DNA of 64,000 bases, from positions 22,256,001-22,320,000 of the forward strand of contig NC_083384.1 of the NCBI RefSeq assembly GCF_031755915.1. Direction: 5' to 3'. The position numbers and the translations under genes were made by a program. Shown one piece after another: positions 24,448 through 35,375 of the stretch (the stretch's first letter is position 1; every line of letters begins with the position of its first letter). Under the pieces are notes generated by a model that was not told the DNA's origin, made no database searches, and saw only the letters and a list, made by a program, of their open reading frames with translations. Source of the DNA: Ziziphus jujuba (lineage: Eukaryota > Streptophyta > Magnoliopsida > Rosales > Rhamnaceae).

Positions 24448-25278
24448 TAGCACATGGAATCAAGTCAAAGCAGCTTCAAAGTCGTCCAAAAAGGGGTTGT
24501 ACGGACAGTTAGTAAATTTGATCTGTTTTTGCTATATTTTGTGCCAGCTTTACTGGATTATGCTAAGTTGGCTTTTTCTCTTTCTTCCAAGCAAGGGAAA
24601 CATGTGGGACTTCATGGTCAGATTATTTGGCATCCTACAAAGAATATTGAAGCTGATTTGGAGCTCAAATTAGTCAAAAATTGATCAAAGTCAACTTAAT
24701 CAAAAAGCTAGTATTTTAGTTTCCTAATTTGATTCTACTTTTTGTTTTAGGAAATTACCATTACTTTTTGGGTTTTATTTATTTATTTGCTGGAGAAATA
24801 AGTTTAGGAAATTTATTATTTTATTATTTTCATTGTAAATTAATTAATTCCTAATTCAAAACAAAGGAATTAATCAATCCAAATTAGATTAAGAAAGGAG
24901 TGAGAATTTCGGTAACCATAGGAAACCACTTTGTATGGCCGATTTTTCCTTTTGTTTTTAGGGTTTATTTTCTGACTTTGTAGCCTATTTAAAGGCTTAT
25001 TTTTCAATAACAATTAAGCTTGAATTTTATACAGAAAATTATTTGTAAGATTGAATTCTCTTTGTTCTCTTTGAACACCTAAAACACCATTAGCGAATGA
25101 GTGTTTTAGTTTGACTTATCAATAGGCCTTCCATCACCTATTGTGGCGTCTTCATTATATACCAAGGTTTCTAATCACAAATTGGTTAAGGGTCAAGGTG
25201 ACCATAAGAACTTGAACATAATTAGATCCGGGCTAATATAATACGGGTTTAGGCGCAGGTCGACCTAGGTTCATATCA
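24147..25278 (+). repeat. 3' LTR of the complete CRM-like element
   Basis: Length 1132 bp; starts TGATGCGAATCC and ends TTCATATCA. It contains the final 100 or so codons of pol. It is similar to the 5' LTR throughout, with scattered substitutions (for example CACTAATGCTCAAG against CACTAGTACTCAAG). Confidence 0.85.
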
Positions 25279-25283
25279 ATAAC

Positions 25284-25492
25284 TTTCTAATCTTAATTCC
25301 TATTTAAGCATGCTACTGGTCTATGAACTCGGGATGACGCGTACTTTGCAATGGTTCCTAAATGAAATTTAATCTATATCAAAAATTCAACTATGGAAAC
25401 TCCTCGGTCAATCCCCGTCCACTCCTGTCAAACTTGGTTAAAAATTTAAATTCGAAGCATTTTCTCAAGTCGAGGTGTTACAAATAAAATTC
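25284..25492 (-). repeat. LTR-like fragment starting TGTAACACC, interrupted by the CRM-like element
   Basis: Read on the minus strand from 25492, it starts TGTAACACCTCGACTTGAG, a start typical of some plant gypsy LTRs. It runs to the CRM-like insertion site at 25283. The other side of the insertion (19394 downward) would be its continuation. Family assignment is tentative. Confidence 0.4.
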
Positions 25493-26706
25493 CAATCATA
25501 ATGTTAAACCCTCATTATTAAGGCTGCATTGTAGCCCTAGTTATAAGGTTTAGTTCATAACTATAAAGTGTAAAATGAAGAAATTTGATAGGATATAATT
25601 AACAAACAACAAATGAAAAGAGTTAAGCAAACTATTGTGAAGAATTCAGTCATGGATCTCCACTAAACCCATGGCAATGCTTGTTTCAACTCCTCCTTTA
25701 CTTGCTACAATTTATGCCTCCAAAAGCTTGAAAAAGAAAGAGCTTGATAAGAGAAAGTAGCTCCTATTTTTTCAAGCCTTTATTGCCACTTTAACATTCA
25801 AACTCTCCCAAAACTCTTCTCAAAACACATAAAAGAAAATCTCTTAATAATGAATGTCTTTTTGGCTAACCATAAAAGGTCCTTTTATAGTATAGGAATC
25901 CAGATATTTAAGCTTGCAACTTCCATAGGAGGCCATGTGAAAGCATCTAATTTTTAGGTTAGTGGGTAAGATTTTAGTGGCAATTACATGTGAGAACTTA
26001 TTGAATTTGAAATTGATTCTCTAGGTGGGCAAGTATCTTTCCATAAACTAATGTTTGGTATCTACACATGTGTTAAGTAACTTTTACGTTGGAAATGACT
26101 TTTTTAATAAGTCTTTTGAGTTGGTAAACAACTTTTATCGAAAACTTGATCCCTCACAAATTAGTCCATATGCACCCTCTAAAATTTAAGAAACATCCTT
26201 TAATACTGTAAGTCTATTATTAGAACACCTTTTGAAACCGTAAATATGCTTATTTTGCTATGATTCCACTTGAAAAAGTTAGGTGTATGTTTGAGCTTTT
26301 CAAGCATATATGACAATAAGCATTTAGATATGCATAGTTACGAACTCGATGGACAAAACTTGGTTGTTTGTTAATTATGTTTGAGTAACTGAATACATAA
26401 CATGTACGTGTCACTTCTATTGGTAAAACTTATAGAAGGACTATTAGTAAGATATTACATATAATTTAGAAAATAAAGTGAGTACAAAATTGATTTACAG
26501 ATCAAAATGGAAGTCATAAGGATCAACAGCAAAAAAGCCCAATTTTTTTTTTGAAGTGATGAGTATAAAGGGTAGAGGTGGGTATAATGTGTAGGGAGGC
26601 TAAGTAAGGTTTAGACTCTATTTAGGTGTGCAATGATAAAAAAACCCCTTATTTGTGGATCGGGTGGGGGGGGTTGTAAATACTATCTCTTTTATATTAT
26701 TACTCC

Positions 26707-26753
<47 letters not shown>

Positions 26754-26879
26754 ATAGTTAAAATGTAATACATATTCTTAGCAAAAATAAAAGTGTACTT
26801 CATACTTTGGGGAGGGGATATTATGATTTATTTGCTTCTTCATGTATGAAGCTTTATATGGTTTACCTGAGATTCATAT
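25493..26879. other. AT-rich intergenic stretch
   Basis: No gene seen. A TA microsatellite lies at 26721-26747, with a poly-A run just before it. A G-rich tract (GGGTGGGGGGGG) is near 26660. Confidence 0.5.
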
Positions 26880-27560
26880 GAAACGGTTTGCTTGAATGGC
26901 ATGGAGTATCTGGAATAGAAGGAATAAATTTTGTGCATGGCCATCCAACACAAGATGATAAGAGGTTGCTGGATTGTGCAGTGGGGTTGCAAGTTGAATG
27001 TAAGGAATCAAATTCATCTTCTGATATGCGGCAGCAGCTGCCGAAAAAGGTTCGTTGTTGTTGTCGCTTACTGCTGGGGATTTTTTGAAAATTTATGTTG
27101 ATGCTGCGGTGAGAGTTGTAGAGGGTCGTGCTGGAAATGCAACAGGGGATTTTATGAAGGATTTTACAGTACCTTTTTTTGCAGGTTGGAGTGTTCTAAC
27201 TGCTGAGTTACTTTCGTATTCGTGAAACTATTCTTTTATGTCTGGATGCTGGATTTTGAATGGTATTCTTGAAAGTAATTCTCAAATGGCTATGGGTATG
27301 ATTGATGATCCTGTTTCATGTCTGGATGCAAATTGTTTTATAGTAGATGAGATTAAGAATTTACTTTCTGCAAATGGTAATTTAGGATGCGCTTTTGTTA
27401 GTAGGGATATGCTAATCATGCAGCCCATGAGGTTCCTCAGCATGTTGTTTGGTTGGATTCTTTTGTTTCTCGGCTTGAAGGAAAACCCGATTGGCTTCAT
27501 TCTTTTCTTCAGGCTGATTTATGTAATGACATACTTTTGTGTCTCTCTCTTATCCAAATC
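26880..27560 (+). pseudogene. RNase H-like domain of plant LINE type (RVT_3), broken
   Basis: In shifting frames the stretch reads KFVHGHPTQDDKRLLD-like wording, then FLKINVDAAVR-like, the first strand with the catalytic D. It continues with ILESNSQMAMGMI (ESD-type motif, D changed to N) and CFIVDEIKNLLSANGNLGCA, then FVSRDANHAAHEV-like wording, as in the C-terminal RNase H domains of plant LINEs and RNase H-like proteins. Several frameshifts separate the pieces (near 27090, 27230, 27410). The downstream stretch to about 27680 holds no further domain I recognise. The remnant is non-functional. Confidence 0.6.
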
Positions 27561-27909
27561 TCAAATTCTCAGCAAGGTTTCAATCACCTTCAATGCAGCT
27601 GCTTTGTTTTGGCTGGTTGTCTTCCAATTCGCCACCAGTGTCGCCCCCTTCCTTTTTCCTTGCTTTCTTACCATTTTTAACAACTTCAAATTTTTATTTA
27701 TTTATTTTTTTTTTTGGCGTAAAAGAAATTCCATTAAGCAAAAGTCGAACCGGGCAAAACACATTTAACACCAGAGACTGCCTCAACCATCTCAGAATTC
27801 ATAATATCAAGAGGCAAATCTTTAACAAAAACAAAATTAAAAGATAAGTCCTGCTTAAGCTAATGAGGACGTTCAGTTGCCATGTGCGCAAACTTATTAG
27901 CTTCCCTTG

Positions 27910-29651
27910 TGTTAGGTCTAAAATATTGATGATTTTATGCCATATTTATAGCTTAATATTTGTTAGTTTGTGTTAATTTGTTATGGAAAGATACTTAATT
28001 ATGTATTTTTCTTAATCTAGGTAAAAGAGGAAGAATTTTAAGAAAACAACCATAAAAATGGATTCCTTGGGTCGAATTATGGTGGGAAGCAAGATTTGAG
28101 CTCGAACGGACTAAGCATTAAAAAGATTCCAAAAAGATACCTTGAAGATTCCATAAAGATTCTATCGGGAATTTCATGATGGAAGTGGATGTCATATGAA
28201 TCATCACGATCTGAGGATTTCAAATGTCTCATTATTTTTGGATTTCGAGGTGCGAGCAAAGAGTTATCATCATTTAAAGTTTAGAATTTATAAAAAATAA
28301 TATTCTAATTAAATCTCCACCATTGATCAAAAGAGGGAATCAAGGCAATTTGAGGGCCAAGATAAAAACAAGTGGCAATAATTGGTTAATTTATCATTAA
28401 TGAGGCACATGTCATGTCACATGCTTCATTAAGGGTAAATTATACTAATTAACTATTTTCTTAGGAGGAATTAGATAAAAGGAAAGTAGTAGAGAGCAAG
28501 TAATATCCAGTTTCTTTTTTACACATGAAATTCGTCCAACCCTTTTCATGGCCTAAAAAAGGTATATTCCAAGACTCCCACATTGAAAATAAAGAGAGAA
28601 AAAGATTCCCAAGGTCCTATATATATAGCCCCCACCACATTGAAGGAAGATATACAAGTTTAGAGAGTTATTTAAGAGCTTTTAGGAACCTTAAATAGAA
28701 ACAAACCAAATTTTGGGAGTTTCTAAGATTCTCTTAAGGGTTCTAGGGTTTTAAAGTTTTAGAATTTTAGAAGATCAATTGGAGAGCTTGGAGGAGGCAG
28801 AGAGACGTGGGCTTGCTTGGAGAAGAAGGCTACGACTTTGAGAGCTCTTGGAGGAGAATTTCTTCAATAGTTTTTACTCTCTTTTCTTTTCTCTTTAATT
28901 GTGAATCTTATTATTTTTAATAATTATGGATGTTGAAATTATTTTTACCATGAACTAATTTTCATAGCTAGGGCTATGATGTAGCCCTAACTATGAAGGT
29001 TTAATTATTTTAATATATGGTGAGTTTTATTTAATTAGTAATATGTTTTGTTAATAAATCATTGGTATACTTAATGCTTTCATAGGCCGGAAGGAATGAA
29101 TGATTTTAATAATATTTGAGCTTGGAAAAGGATAATATTATGGATCTCCAATGATTTACATGAATGCATAATTGATTGGAAAATAGTTATGTCTCATGCC
29201 ATATTATTTGCTTAATCTATGCTTGATGAATTTGCATGATTTAATTTATAGGCCGAAAGGAATAAATTAGGTTATGTGAATATTATCAATTGTGAGTGGA
29301 AACTACTTTTGATTAATTTTATGATTAAGTGTGGTTAACAAAATTACTAGTTAATTAAATTTACATATTTAAGTAATTAAATTGGAATAGTTAATGGTGA
29401 AATCAAATGCCCTAGTATTCATAATTATTCAATTCTCTCTCTTACTTGAAATTGATCTAATTTTAATTGATTGCTTTTGTTTAATTTACTTTATTTAGTT
29501 TTCAATTGCCATCTTAAATTTTAGTTCAAATATTATCAAAACCTAATTATCTTTGGTACTTAATACTTAATCCCTTGGGTACGACAACCCTATTTTTCCA
29601 CTTTATTACTTGAAAACGATTCATGCACTTGCGAGTTGATTTTACACATCA
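27910..29651. repeat. Solo LTR with 5-bp target duplication
   Basis: The 1742-bp block starts TGTTAGGTC and ends TTTACACATCA. It is flanked by CCTTG at 27905-27909 and again at 29652-29656. The last 100 bases (CCCTTGGGTACGACAACCC, then GATTCATGCACTTGCGAG) have the wording commonly found at the 3' ends of plant gypsy LTRs, so the LTR probably reads on the plus strand. A TATATATATAGCCCCC box lies near 28618. No internal retroelement sequence is attached. It probably arose by LTR-LTR recombination. Confidence 0.75.
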
Positions 29652-29928
29652 CCTTGCAGTCCAGTCGATCGACCAGGAAAACTCAGCAAAATTTTGGCGA
29701 ATAGCAAGCAGCTGATGCCTTGAATTGAGTGCCACGCACACGTCTTTAAATTTTCTTCGTTTCTTAGCTTTTTTAATTTTTAATTTAATGACCCATATAC
29801 TTCTTTTCCTTTTTCTTTGACTGGGGCTATTGAGTTGCAAGTTGTTTATGATTGCTGAAGACGTAAATAAATCAACATAATATTCTTAACCTATCCATAC
29901 ATAAATGAATGAATAAAACTCGTTAACT

Positions 29929-30298
29929 TCTACAAGCTTTTGTGTGGTAATCCCAAAGAACTTTGACACTCCACTTGTATTCCTCTGCAAGAAAATTTTG
30001 GGTTTGTAGGTTGGCGTGTATATTTTTTTATCTTTTTCTTGTGGTTTTCTACTGAATTTAGCATTAACTTATTGTTACAACTTTCTCTTACTCTTTTCCG
30101 TTATAAATTCAAAATCTGCAAGCTTTTGTGTAGTCTTGGAGAATTTTGACACCCTACTTGTATTCCTCTGCAAGAAAATTTTGGGTTTGTCAATTGTCAT
30201 GTATTTTATTTTATCTTGTTCTTTTTTATATGTGGTTGTTTACTGAATTTGGCGTTAATTTATTGTAACAACTTTTTCTCACACTTTTCCGTTGTAAA
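29929..30298 (+). repeat. Tandem duplication of about 185 bp
   Basis: Two diverged direct copies lie side by side: 29929-30107 and 30114-30298. Shared blocks include GTATTCCTCTGCAAGAAAAT, TTTTGGGTTTG, and TACTGAATTT followed by a TTTCCGTT end. The repeat ends just before the splice acceptor of the ZOP1-like exon at 30321. Confidence 0.7.
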
Positions 30299-30320
30299 AC
30301 TCCTTTTTCCCTGTTAGCAG

Positions 30321-31150
30321 ATTTGGGTCAGCCAGTGTAACAAATGGTGCAACTTCTGCAAATCAAAAATCCTTATAGTATTAGAAATCATGAGCTTGGT
30401 CAATGTCACAATGTTGCTAAGAGACTTGCTTATAGAAGAAAAGAGAAGGCTGCATTTGTAAGGGTCAGAAAGCAAGTGAAGCACCTAATAAGCCAACTAA
30501 AGACTTACCTTCTAAAATATTCTCCTATTCAACTCGCCAAAACAAGGGACATGATAAAAGGATTCTTTGGGTGTCCAAGTTGTGAGATATTATTTTTGTA
30601 ATGCATGTATTTTGATAAAAATTCTCTTTTCAATGGATAACGAATTGATTTGCTTGACATGCCAGACGATGAAATTGACCACTGAAAATTATCTATCAAG
30701 GGTCTCATTCTTCTTACAGAGTATCGAACTAGCGATATATATGCTTTTATAGTTTTTACGCTTATATTCCAAATAGAAAGAAAGTAATTTTGTTACTTTT
30801 TCTTTTTTCACTTCAAAGACACATTTGTCCTATGTTTGCCGTTAGTAACACTGCCTTATGCTTTTTTCAACTTATTCAGATTAAAGAGGCATCAACATCA
30901 AACACAGCTCAAGGCCAATCTAAGGTATTTGATTCTAACCAAGAAAACCTCTTACTAAATCTTTATTTATTGCTGCTTCAACTTTTTCATGTAGCATGCC
31001 ATGTTTTTATGTCTGCAATAGTTATTTAAATGTACTGGTTTTTAATTATAATAATGTGGACTTTTATTGTAGATATTGGAGGCTCAAGCGGCATTTCATG
31101 CATTGAAGTGGTAAAAACATCTAAGTTATTATTTTGAGTCAGCTTTGTTG
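30321..31150 (+). pseudogene. ZOP1-like U1-type zinc-finger gene fragment, frameshifted
   Basis: After a good splice acceptor (CTGTTAGCAG, 30311-30320) the exon reads WVSQCNKWCNFCKS. It then continues, one frame over, NPYSIRNHELGQCHNVAKRL. This is the C-x2-C...H-x5-H matrin/U1-type finger at the N-terminus of plant ZOP1/WBP4-like splicing-linked proteins (typical wording WVSQGNKWCEFCK and SIRNHDLGKRH). A 10-base deletion between the cysteines and histidines breaks the frame. Possible further exons are 30880-30924 (IKEASTSNTAQGQSK) and one near 31074. No start-bearing exon is seen upstream. It is a pseudogene or a degraded gene copy. Confidence 0.5.
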
Positions 31151-31169
31151 CTTGAAGAAAAAAATGGTA

Positions 31170-31979
31170 AGCATAGCGCATAAGGATGCTGTTACCCATC
31201 TCCTATAATCCTACCTGAAGTTTATTGATTCAGCATATGCATGATTGTTGCTAGAATATTCTCCCAGTAATACCATGGTTGTAGAAGTACAATATTACAA
31301 TACGAAGATAAATACGTGCTTTCGTTATCATAAAAATAAAAATAAAAAAAAAACAAAAAAAAAACAAAAGAAAAAAAAGAAGAAGAAGAGGAAGAAGAAG
31401 AGAAGAAGATGAATATGTGCTTCGATGGATTGGTAACTTATGGGGTGATGAAAAGAAGGTTACAATTTATTTATCAAAGAAATTAAGCTAATAATTTACA
31501 CTTGATGGGCATGCCTTGTTTAGTAAAATTAGCTTTCAAGATTGGGGGATGGGAACCTGATGGGAAAAATTTTTAGTTTCCATGAATTAAGATATCTTGC
31601 ATGTGGTGAAATCCAGAGAAACTTAAGTGCATTTATTGGTTTTAACAATTTGACATTTTTACCGGTGTGACATGTTGTTGAGTTAGACACACATACAAAA
31701 TGTAGGCCGGTGATCTTGCTTGATTTATTTGTTGTTACAACTCTTTCATTGCAATGCTGACAATTTCCTTCACAAAGAAAGTTCGTACAATGTAGAGGAT
31801 AGATTTGCTTTATAACACGACAGAGATTATGCCATGGTCCTCATACATCAATTACTAGTCATTTATGAACAGAACACCCACTACATGACGGTCAAAATAA
31901 GATAAAGAACTTTTCTATCAGGTAATATTGCTTTTTATTCCCTCTATTTTGCACTTGATATAGGATTCAACTAACACCT
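31170..31979. other. No gene seen; purine-rich run
   Basis: An A-rich then GAA/GAG-rich purine run occupies about 31330-31410. The rest is unremarkable AT-rich sequence. Confidence 0.5.
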
Positions 31980-32093
31980 TGATGTAGGACAAGTGAGAAG
32001 ACAAGAAAATAAAAAAATTAAATATAAGGATCTAGTATCACACTAGAATAATCTTAGAAATCACTCATAAAATTCTTGAGAATCACACCTAGC
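31980..32093 (-). repeat. LTR fragment, same family as 37071-37541
   Basis: TGATGTAGGACAAGTGAGAA onward matches 37071-37185 for about 115 bases (shared TCTAGTATCACACTA). Similarity stops at CTAGC, exactly where the copia LTR starts at 32094. It appears to be the left half of an LTR into which copia DNA was inserted. Confidence 0.6.
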
Positions 32094-33132
32094 TGTTAGA
32101 GTCTGATGTAGTTTGGGTTTACTTGGCCACGAGTGTTGTACAGAAGATGCTAGTCTTGTGCACAACCTTTAATCTGGTTTTTGATTTGGTGTTTTCGTGA
32201 TTTTTGTCTTTTCTTTTGGTATGGTGATTTGAGGTTTATTAAGGTTTTGTTTGGAAGGAATAAGAAGAAAATTAAGAAGAAGAGAAGATGCTAAAAGTAG
32301 GCTACACAAACTAGATAGCACAATAAGATTGTTTTTTTATTTCAATGTTGTATTATGTTGGTACAAAACTTGGCTCACAAATGTGTAATATGTGTGAGAC
32401 CAAATAAAGTCTTTAAAATTTAAAAAATACAAATTTTTATCTAATAATATGATAAAAACTGTTTAACCACTAGCTCACATGTGAGTGTACAAACATGGTA
32501 AAGGTTCGTGAGTTTTGAACTTTAAAAAGCAGTCTACACCAAATCGAGTAATGCTATTTTGACCTAATGAAAGCCTAGGATGTCTTTATCCAAATTGTCT
32601 AATTTTTGACATTTGGCATTGAAGTATTGAGGATGGAATCTGGAAAAGACTAGGTCCAAATGAAATGGAAAAAGCCTCCAATTCTTCTAAAACCCGTGGG
32701 CCATAACTGCTAGAAATCTCAACAGTTATGCCAATTTGCAACCCACATATCTTGGGCTTTCCAACTCCTTTTTGAGTTATTCTTTTTTGTATATTTTAAT
32801 TTACAAGTCTATTAAAACATATCGAAAATTCATAACCTCGTTCAAACAACATAGAACATGCCACCCCCCAAAATGGACCTATGTTGCTGGAAACACAATT
32901 TCCAGCACATAGCCATTTTATAAAACAAAATCAATACCTAACAAGAGACAATTCCTAAACTAAATACAAAAAAGCTTAGGCATTCAAAAGATATTAAAAA
33001 GAGCATAAAACATAGACATAAATATTGTTTTAAGATATTTAACAAAATATTTCTTGTGAAGAAAAAAAAGAGGGTGCAAGCCTTGGTGAACTTTAGCTTG
33101 CACAAGGTGGCAAGATTATCACCTTTTCAACA
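32094..33132 (-). repeat. Probable 3' LTR of the copia element
   Basis: On the minus strand the stretch starts TGTTGAAAAGGTGAT at 33132, directly after the polypurine tract AAGGAGGAG (33133-33141), the usual copia layout. It would end TCTAACA at 32094, giving TGTT/AACA inverted ends. The start is well supported; the end is inferred from loss of similarity to the flanking LTR family. Confidence 0.5.
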
Positions 33133-34740
33133 CTCCTCCTTAGTAATCTTGCTAGAGACATTAAGGAGAGACTGAGTCTTAATGCCTCAAATCTGGACTT
33201 TCTAAGTGGCTTTGTGAACACATCAACAAGGTTTTCATCTGAAATCACATACTCCAAAAAGACTTCTCCAAGATCTTCAAACTCTCTCAAGGAATGATAT
33301 TTCACCGAAATATGTTTTGTTCTTCCACGTTGTACCGGGTTCTTGGCTATTGAAATTTTTGAAGTGTTGTCACATTTGATGATGGCTGGACATTTTTGAG
33401 TATGACCAAGATCTCCCATCAACTTTCTTAACCATATACATTGGTTTGCACAAGTTGAGCAAACAATGTATTCGGCTTCCGCGGTACTTTGAGCCATTGT
33501 ACTTTGCTTCTTTGCATTCCATGAGAAAAGACCATTCCCAAGTGAAAACAAGTAGTCCAAAGTACTCCTCATATCATCAATGCAACCCATCCAATCACTA
33601 TCTGAATAGACAACAAGCTTTAACTCATCCTTTACTTCATACCAAACTCCATAATCAGTAGTGCCTTTAAGATACCTAAGAACTCTTTTGGCACCTCTAG
33701 GACGAGTATGGGTGGGTGCTTGCACGTCTTGAAAGCACACACATGACATACATAATATCCGACCTAAATGAGCACACATAAAGCAAACTACCAATCAAGG
33801 ATCGGTAAAGAGTAGGATTTATCTTCGGTGTGCCATCCTCTTTTTGATACTTCTCTCCTTAGATCATTAGAATGCCCATTGGATTGCATTATTCAAGATT
33901 AAACTCCTTCAAGGCATCCTTGATGTACTTTTCTTGTGATATAAATATTCCTCTTTGGCATTGCATTACTTCCACAACAAAGAAGTAATTCATAAGACCC
34001 AAACTAGACATCTCAAACTCCTCCTCAAGTTCATGTCAGCTTATCCACATTCCTTGGATCCTCATCGGTGACCAACAAGGCATCCACATACAAAGAAACC
34101 ACTACCATGATTCCTTCAATCCTCACATACAAGGTGGGTTCATTTTGGCTCCTCCTAAAACCATGTCCAAGCAAGTAGCCATCAATCCTCTCATACCAAA
34201 CCCTAGGTACTTGCTTAAGACCATATAAGGCTTTGTGAAACTCATAAACCTTATCTTCATGCCAACCACATAGCCCTTGGGTTGCTTCATATACATTTCT
34301 TTTTGCAATACATCATTCAAGAATTCTAATTTCACATCCAAATAAAACACACTTCATTGTTGAGTAGTCGAAAAAGCAAAGATGAGTCTAATGGTTTCCA
34401 TCCTTACTATGGGTGCAAACATCTCCCCATAGTTAACTCTAGCTTATTGTGAGTAACCTTTAACCACCAACCTTGCCTTGTGTTTGCAAATGGTCCCATC
34501 CAAATTGTACTTAGTTCTAAAGATCCATTTCATACCAATTGTTTTCTTATTTTTTGGTTTAGTGACTAAGTACCAAGTCTCATTCTTCTCAATTTCCACA
34601 TCCATTGCTTTCTTCCACTTTTTCTTCATCAAGGCCTCTTCCAGGACTCGTTGGTTTTTTATTACATGGCTGTAAAGATGAGTTGGTCTCATCTGCTTTG
34701 GCTTCTTGCTCATTTTATCAAAGCAGAAGAGTTTTGTGGA
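33133..34740 (-). pseudogene. Ty1/copia pol (reverse transcriptase and RNase H), truncated
   Basis: The minus strand reads reverse transcriptase from 34713 (WKKAMDVEIEKNETWYLV, then KWIFRTKYNLDGTICKHKAR). It continues through 34350-34123 (FYLDVKLEFLNDVLQKEMYM, where relatives read the catalytic QMDVKxAFLNG; the D is kept) and broken frames to 33800. RNase H follows at 33720-33190: VLRYLKGTTDYGVWY, YSDSDWMGCIDDMRST, AEAEYIVCSTC, and VDVFTKPLRKSRFE. RNase H is nearly intact. Gag, protease and integrase are absent upstream of about 34740, so the element is 5'-truncated with no 5' LTR found. There is at least one frameshift between RT pieces. Confidence 0.85.
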
Positions 34741-35204
34741 GGCTCAAAGTTGATATGCAGTAATTTGTCTTTATTAAACTAATTTACCATGATTTGTTTG
34801 ACTTAACTAGAGTCAATCACTTCTAATGTATGGTTGGTATTTTACCACTTGTAAGGACATAATTTTAGATCTAGAAATATCTAAAAAAGACTTTTGACTT
34901 GACTTGGCTTGACTTTTGATTCTCTGCTCTTTCTCTGCTCTTGCTCTTTATCTTGCCACTTACTATCAGCACAAAAAACAATGCAGATCAAATCACCAAT
35001 AACCAATCTCAAAGATAGAGCCATACCACCTCTTATATCTCAAATTCTTTTGCATGGATGTATAGAGGGTGGTGAGTCAATGTTAACGTCTAAGAAAAAG
35101 AAATGTCAAGGGCACGATAATAATGGGAGCTACATGGAAAAACAAGGATAAGCTCTGTCTCTTTTTCTTTATCTACTTTTTCTCTTTCTCTGGCATTTTT
35201 TATT
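34741..35204. other. No gene seen
   Basis: Short random frames only. The reading frame at 34909-35151 has no recognisable domain. Confidence 0.4.
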
Positions 35205-35375
35205 GAGTTTAGATTCTAACCGAAACCGACTGGTTAATACTCGGTCGGCTTCAACCAGTTTTCCATAACCAAAAAAATGTTGTCGGCGAATTAATTGATC
35301 AACCGAATAAATTTGTTCACCGATCGGAACCCGACCAAAACTGATCGGAACTAACCGATGAACACTCCTAGTTTT
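35205..35375. mobile_element. Small non-autonomous element remnant rich in CCGAAC/CGGTT words
   Basis: Contains ACCGAAACCGACTGG, then AACCGATGAACACTCC at the right. Reverse-complemented, the right end reads AGGAGTGTTCATCGGTTAG, close to the AGGGGTGTTCATCGGTT-type ends of small plant hAT-like elements. No target duplication could be fixed. Low certainty. Confidence 0.35.

Larger units (their letters stand above)
19400..25278 (+). mobile_element. CRM-like LTR retrotransposon, structurally complete, coding-defective
   Basis: The 5-bp target duplication ATAAC lies at 19395-19399 and 25279-25283. The LTRs are 19400-20529 and 24147-25278, each starting TGATGCGAATCC and ending (G/A)TATCA. The primer-binding site is at 20532-20544 and the polypurine tract at 24134-24146. 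Internal order is leader, gag, zinc knuckle, protease, then a deleted pol that jumps to the integrase C-terminus. Total length is 5879 bp. The family resembles the CRM chromoviruses because pol runs into the 3' LTR and the C-terminal wording matches (SATFNVADLSPF, then TRAQAKKF). The two LTRs differ at many sites, so the insertion is not recent. The clade is inferred from motif wording only. Confidence 0.85.

Noticed and set aside
26618..26803. Frame with isoleucine-tyrosine repeats
   Set aside because: It is the translation of the TA microsatellite at 26721-26747.
30016..30246. Hydrophobic 76-codon frame that could be a membrane protein
   Set aside because: It lies wholly in the T-rich tandem duplication and has no family resemblance or splice context.
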